Positions 61,101-64,000 of a stretch of DNA of 64,000 nt are shown piece after piece (the stretch's first letter is position 1; the number at the start of each line of letters is the position of its first letter). The translations under genes were made by a program, and so were the position numbers. Below the pieces are notes generated by a model that had not been told where the DNA came from, did not search any database, and saw only the letters and a list, made by a program, of their open reading frames with translations. Source of the stretch: Fodinibacter sp038258215. GTDB taxonomy: Bacteria; Actinomycetota; Actinomycetes; Actinomycetales; Dermatophilaceae. The stretch covers positions 6,617 through 70,616 of the forward strand of contig JBBSQC010000017.1 in assembly GCA_038258215.1 (NCBI GenBank), in the 5' to 3' direction.

Positions 61101-61912
61101 GAGGGTCTCCCGGCGCCCCGGTCCAGGGGGGCGGACCCGAGCACGGTGCCCGGTGGCTGCCCGTCGTCGTGCTCGTGGTGGTGCGAGGAGCCTCTGCCGT
61201 GGGAGGCGACGTGAGCGGCATACGCGGCGGGGCTGCCGTCGAAGTCGACGTGCCCGGTGTCCATGCAGACGATGCGGGTCACGACCTCGGCGAGCGCCTC
61301 GAGCTCGTGGGTGACGACGATCATCGACGTGCCCCGGGCCGCCAGCCGGTGCAGCACCTCGGCCAGCGCCACCTGGTTGGCGTGGTCCACGCCGGCCGTC
61401 GGCTCGTCCATGACGAGCACCTCGGGCCGTCCGGCGAGGGCGCGAGCGATGAGCACCCGGCGTTGCTGGCCGCCCGAGAGCGAGGCAACTTCCTCGTGGG
61501 CGCGGTCCGCCAGCCCCACGGCCCGGATCGACTGGCGCACGATCTCACGGTCCTCCCGCCCCGCCGGCTTCCACCACGGCCGATGGGGGAGGCGCCCGAC
61601 CTCGACGATCTCCGTCACCGTGGCCCGTACCGACGCCGACAGGGAATGGCGTTGTGGCACATAGCCGATCTTCGTGTAGTCGGTGAACTGCTCACGGCTG
61701 GAGCCGAACAGGCTCACCGACCCACCATGCTGCTCGACCAGTCCGAGGAGGCCTCGCACGAGCGTCGACTTGCCCGAGCCGTTGGGGCCCAGCAGGGCGA
61801 GCACCTCGCCGGCCCGCACATCGACGTCGACCGCGTCCACGACCGTGCGGCCGGCATACCCGAAGGATGCGGAGCGCAGCTCGATGAGCGGGCTCTCGGA
61901 GCTCAGCGGCAC
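61097..61912 (-). CDS. znuC: Zinc ABC transporter ATP-binding protein
   Basis: A 271-residue ABC ATPase: Walker A GPNGSGKST, signature LSGGQQRRVLIARAL, Walker B VLVMDEPTAGVD, and the switch His in VVTHEL. The C-terminal tail carries SHHHEHDD, a further His cluster. GTG start, overlapping the end of znuA by ten bases. Confidence 0.93.
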   Translation of the reverse strand: MPLSSESPLIELRSASFGYAGRTVVDAVDVDVRAGEVLALLGPNGSGKSTLVRGLLGLVEQHGGSVSLFGSSREQFTDYTKIGYVPQRHSLSASVRATVTEIVEVGRLPHRPWWKPAGREDREIVRQSIRAVGLADRAHEEVASLSGGQQRRVLIARALAGRPEVLVMDEPTAGVDHANQVALAEVLHRLAARGTSMIVVTHELEALAEVVTRIVCMDTGHVDFDGSPAAYAAHVASHGRGSSHHHEHDDGQPPGTVLGSAPLDRGAGRPS

Positions 61913-62820
61913 TGCTGCCCCTTCTCCAGGGTCGCGAGGTTGCTCTCCATGACCTCAAGGTAGTCGGTGCCCAGGGACGTGTCGGTGATCCCCTCGATGG
62001 GGTCGAGCACCGCCACGCTCGCCCCCGTCTCACGAGCCAGGGTCTCCGCGAGCGCGGGGGAGACGAGGGTTTCGCTGTAGACGGTGGTCACACCGTTCTC
62101 CTCGATGTGGGCGACGAGGTCCCGCAGGGTGCCGGCGTCGGGCTCGGCGTCCGGGTTGACGCCGGCGATGCCCACCTGGCTCAGGCCGTAACGCTCGGCG
62201 AGGTAGGCGAACGCGGCGTGCCCGGTGACGAGGTCGGTCTCCGCGCAGTCGGCCAGGACCGCGCGGTACCGGTCGTCGAGCCGCACCAGGTCGGCGACCA
62301 GGCCCTCGGCACCGGCCCGGTAGTCGGAGGCGTGAGCCGGGTCGGCGCTTGCGAAACGCTCCCCGATCGCCGTGGCGACCTTCTCGAAGCGCACCGGGTC
62401 GAGCCAGAAGTGCGGGTCCCGTCCGCGCTCGGCCTTCTGCCCCTCCTCCGACGTGGCGGCCAGGCTCAGGTCGGCGTCCGGCGCGACGTCGAAGCCGGCG
62501 TCCTTCGCCTCGTTCGTCACGGCGTCGTCCACGGCGGGCTGGAACCCCGCGAGGTAGACCACGACATCGGAGGAGGCCATCTCGGCGACGTCCTTCGGGG
62601 TGAGCTCCAGGTCGTGGGGCTCCGCGCCCGCCTTGGTGAGGGGCCGGACGTCGACGAGGTCGCCGCCGATCTGCTCCGAGGCCCACTGGAGCGGGTAGAA
62701 CGCCGCGGTGACCTCGAGCCGCCCCGTGCCGTCCGTGCCCGAAGAGGAGGAGCCCGGCGAGCCGCAGGCAGCCAGAGCGAGGAGAGGGATGGCCGCGAGG
62801 GCGGCGAGGGACCGCGTCAT
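61903..62820 (-). CDS. znuA: Zinc ABC transporter substrate-binding lipoprotein
   Basis: A 305-residue cluster A-I binding protein. Signal peptide with lipobox LAACG, lipidated Cys19. Metal ligands are probably His in GAEPHDLELTPKD and HAAFAYL, plus the Asp/Glu pair later; the usual His/Asp-rich flexible loop is reduced to EEGQKAERGRDPHF. Three in-frame ATG codons (62835, 62829, 62820) exist; 62820 is chosen because it gives a normal lipoprotein signal and puts both Zur boxes in the promoter, with GAGAAT as -10 seven bases upstream. Confidence 0.92.
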   Translation of the reverse strand: MTRSLAALAAIPLLALAACGSPGSSSSGTDGTGRLEVTAAFYPLQWASEQIGGDLVDVRPLTKAGAEPHDLELTPKDVAEMASSDVVVYLAGFQPAVDDAVTNEAKDAGFDVAPDADLSLAATSEEGQKAERGRDPHFWLDPVRFEKVATAIGERFASADPAHASDYRAGAEGLVADLVRLDDRYRAVLADCAETDLVTGHAAFAYLAERYGLSQVGIAGVNPDAEPDAGTLRDLVAHIEENGVTTVYSETLVSPALAETLARETGASVAVLDPIEGITDTSLGTDYLEVMESNLATLEKGQQCR

Positions 62821-62834
62821 GACAATCATTCTCA
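62820..62834. promoter_or_regulatory. Zur box 1
   Basis: TGACAATCATTCTCA, which on the minus strand matches the actinobacterial Zur consensus (TGAAAATGATTTTCA) at 13 of 15 positions. It covers the znuA -10 region. Confidence 0.85.
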
Positions 62835-62841
62835 TGTGGAA

Positions 62842-62856
62842 TGAGAACCATTGTCA
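62842..62856. promoter_or_regulatory. Zur box 2
   Basis: TGAGAACCATTGTCA, a weaker copy 22 bases centre-to-centre from box 1 (two helical turns), forming a large dyad with it. Confidence 0.75.
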
Positions 62857-62885
62857 AGTGAGGTCCGGCGGTGCCGTGGCGGATG

Positions 62886-63170
62886 TCAGCCCCGCGGGAA
62901 GGCCTGGGTCAGGGTGATCGCGACGAGCATGGCGACGACCGCGATGCGCAGCAGGCGCTCGGACGACCCCAGCCGAGGCCACGCGAGGTAGAGGATCCAC
63001 CCCAGCAGCAACGCGACGAGCGCGATGAGCAGCCAGCCGGGAGCCGGGAGCAGGATGCCGGCCACGGCCAGGCCCAGCACGAGGAGGAAGGGGACGGCGC
63101 GCGGCAGGCCGCTGAGCCAGGTCAGGGCCGGCAGGCTGGCGCGCTCGATGGACTCGCGGAGGGTGGACAC
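62886..63170 (-). CDS. Small two- or three-pass membrane protein (DUF6703-like)
   Basis: A 94-residue protein: amphipathic N-terminus, then three hydrophobic stretches (PFLLVLGLAVAGILL; LLIALVALLLGWILYLAW; LRIAVVAMLVAITLTQAF). Such proteins are conserved in actinobacteria next to glyS, function unknown. GTG start; TAGGCT box at 63179-63184, eight bases away. It lies upstream of znuA on the same strand but is separated by the Zur boxes. Confidence 0.75.
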   Translation of the reverse strand: MSTLRESIERASLPALTWLSGLPRAVPFLLVLGLAVAGILLPAPGWLLIALVALLLGWILYLAWPRLGSSERLLRIAVVAMLVAITLTQAFPRG

Positions 63171-63229
63171 GGTGGGTCAGCCTAGCCGGGGCCCCGATGG
63201 GCAGTTCGGCCCGAGGCGCGCCCCACGGC

Positions 63230-63235
63230 TAGCCT
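63230..63235 (+). promoter_or_regulatory. Leaderless -10 box of glyS
   Basis: TAGCCT, seven bases before the ATG at 63243. Confidence 0.55.
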
Positions 63236-63242
63236 TGCGCGC

Positions 63243-64000
63243 ATGGCCCAGACCTCCACCGTCGACACCGTCGTCTCCCTCTGCAAGCGCCGAGGCTTCG
63301 TCTTTCCCTGCGGCGAGATCTATGGGGGAACGCGCTCGGCGTGGGACTACGGGCCGCTCGGTGTCGAGCTCAAGGAGAACATCAAGCGCCAGTGGTGGAG
63401 GTCGATGGTCACCTCCCGCGACGACGTCGTCGGGCTGGACTCCTCGATCATCCTGCCGCGCCAGACGTGGGTGGCCTCGGGCCACGTGGGTGAGTTCACC
63501 GACCCGCTCACCGAGTGCCAGTCCTGCCACAAGCGGTTCCGCGTCGACCACATGCAGGAGGCCATCGCGGCCAAGAAGGGCGGGGACCCCGACGAGGTCG
63601 CCCTGGTCGACATCGCGTGCCCGCACTGCGGCACCCGGGGTCAGTGGACCGAGCCCCGAGAGTTCAACATGATGCTCAAGACCTACCTCGGGGTGATCGA
63701 GGACGAGTCGGGGCTGCACTACCTGCGCCCGGAGACCGCGCAGGGGATCTTCCTCAACTTCGCCAACGTGGTGACCAGCTCCCGGATGAAGCCTCCGTTC
63801 GGCATCGCCCAGATCGGCAAGTCGTTCCGGAACGAGATCACCCCGGGGAACTTCATCTTCCGTACCCGCGAGTTCGAACAGATGGAGATGGAGTTCTTCG
63901 TCAAGCCCGGCGAGGACGAGGAGTGGCACCAGTACTGGATCGACGAGAGGACCCGTTGGTACACCGATCTGGGCATCAATCCCGACAACCTTCGCCACTA
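63243..64000 (+). CDS. glyS: Glycine-tRNA ligase, N-terminal part (cut by window edge)
   Basis: The first ~252 residues of the single-chain class II glycyl-tRNA synthetase. Motif GGTRSAWDYGPLGVELKEN, a zinc-type CQSCHKRFR...CPHCGTRG insert, motif-1/2 elements LRPETAQGIFLNF and SFRNEITPGNFIFRTREFEQMEMEFF. The enzyme charges tRNA-Gly. The end lies outside the window. It has a short leaderless-type promoter. Confidence 0.96.
   Translation, partial: MAQTSTVDTVVSLCKRRGFVFPCGEIYGGTRSAWDYGPLGVELKENIKRQWWRSMVTSRDDVVGLDSSIILPRQTWVASGHVGEFTDPLTECQSCHKRFRVDHMQEAIAAKKGGDPDEVALVDIACPHCGTRGQWTEPREFNMMLKTYLGVIEDESGLHYLRPETAQGIFLNFANVVTSSRMKPPFGIAQIGKSFRNEITPGNFIFRTREFEQMEMEFFVKPGEDEEWHQYWIDERTRWYTDLGINPDNLRH

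Overview
The window is about 64 kb of very GC-rich (roughly 70% or more by eye), densely coding bacterial chromosome. Several features point to an actinobacterium, most likely of the Micrococcales / Intrasporangiaceae type; that family-level placement is inference only. They are: hrcA-dnaJ2 with a CIRCE operator, a recO-uppS pair, a DUF3097 gene, an F420-type luciferase-like oxidoreductase, a sortase substrate with an LAxTG signal, and many leaderless genes. In the leaderless genes a -10 hexamer of the form TANNNT lies 6-7 bases before an ATG or GTG. No tRNA, rRNA, CRISPR array, prophage, transposase or integrase was seen. Apart from one low-complexity G/C tract the window looks like core chromosome, and no gap between genes exceeds about 270 bases.

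Layout. 1-6.3 kb: end of def, miaA, a tautomerase-LuxR operon, dapF, an RsmC-like methyltransferase and hflX. 6.4-14.1 kb: a flavodoxin-like reductase, a double-GNAT protein, fhs, a dinG helicase with an extra C-terminal domain, holA and rpsT. 14.1-25.4 kb: a PemK-like protein, an ADP-forming acyl-CoA synthetase-like protein, lepA, NUDIX, DinB-like, a tyrosine phosphatase, an LAxTG cell-wall protein, hemW, a DUF4870 membrane protein, a TfoX-like protein and DUF3097. 25.5-32.7 kb: the run hrcA-dnaJ-rsmE-HIT-phoH-ybeY-corC-like-era, covering heat-shock control, rRNA maturation and ribosome assembly. 32.8-43.8 kb: a 1431-residue patatin/membrane protein, gamma-glutamyltransferase, asd, an acyl-CoA dehydrogenase divergent from an acyl-CoA-binding protein, and an ACC deaminase. 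43.8-54.7 kb: an extreme G/C tract, a large secreted PKD-domain protein, a universal-stress-protein/permease operon, DDAH-GNAT, leuA with a leucine leader peptide, and an alpha/beta hydrolase. 54.8-64 kb: an AlkB-like dioxygenase, an SDR, an AlkA-like glycosylase, recO-uppS, an LLM oxidoreductase, a zur-regulated znuACB-zur operon, a small membrane protein and the start of glyS.

Functional links visible in the sequence: zinc uptake is controlled by two Zur boxes at znuA, with zur as the last gene of the operon; heat shock is controlled by CIRCE at hrcA-dnaJ; leuA has a leader peptide with four consecutive leucine codons; and two alkylation-repair proteins (AlkB-like and AlkA-like) lie within 2.5 kb.

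I did not find a gene cluster that I can defend as a new multi-gene system. The strongest unexplained signal is at DNA level. The 8-mer CGGCATAC (complement GTATGCCG) occurs 27 times by hand count, on both strands, in coding and non-coding DNA, and every GGCATAC found is preceded by C. Other points worth a second look are a 23-bp perfect inverted repeat after dinG, a second palindromic element before the ACC deaminase gene, gene 3' ends carrying stop-spanning tandem duplications, the giant patatin fusion, and the G/C tract at 43.77-43.98 kb, which may be an assembly artefact.
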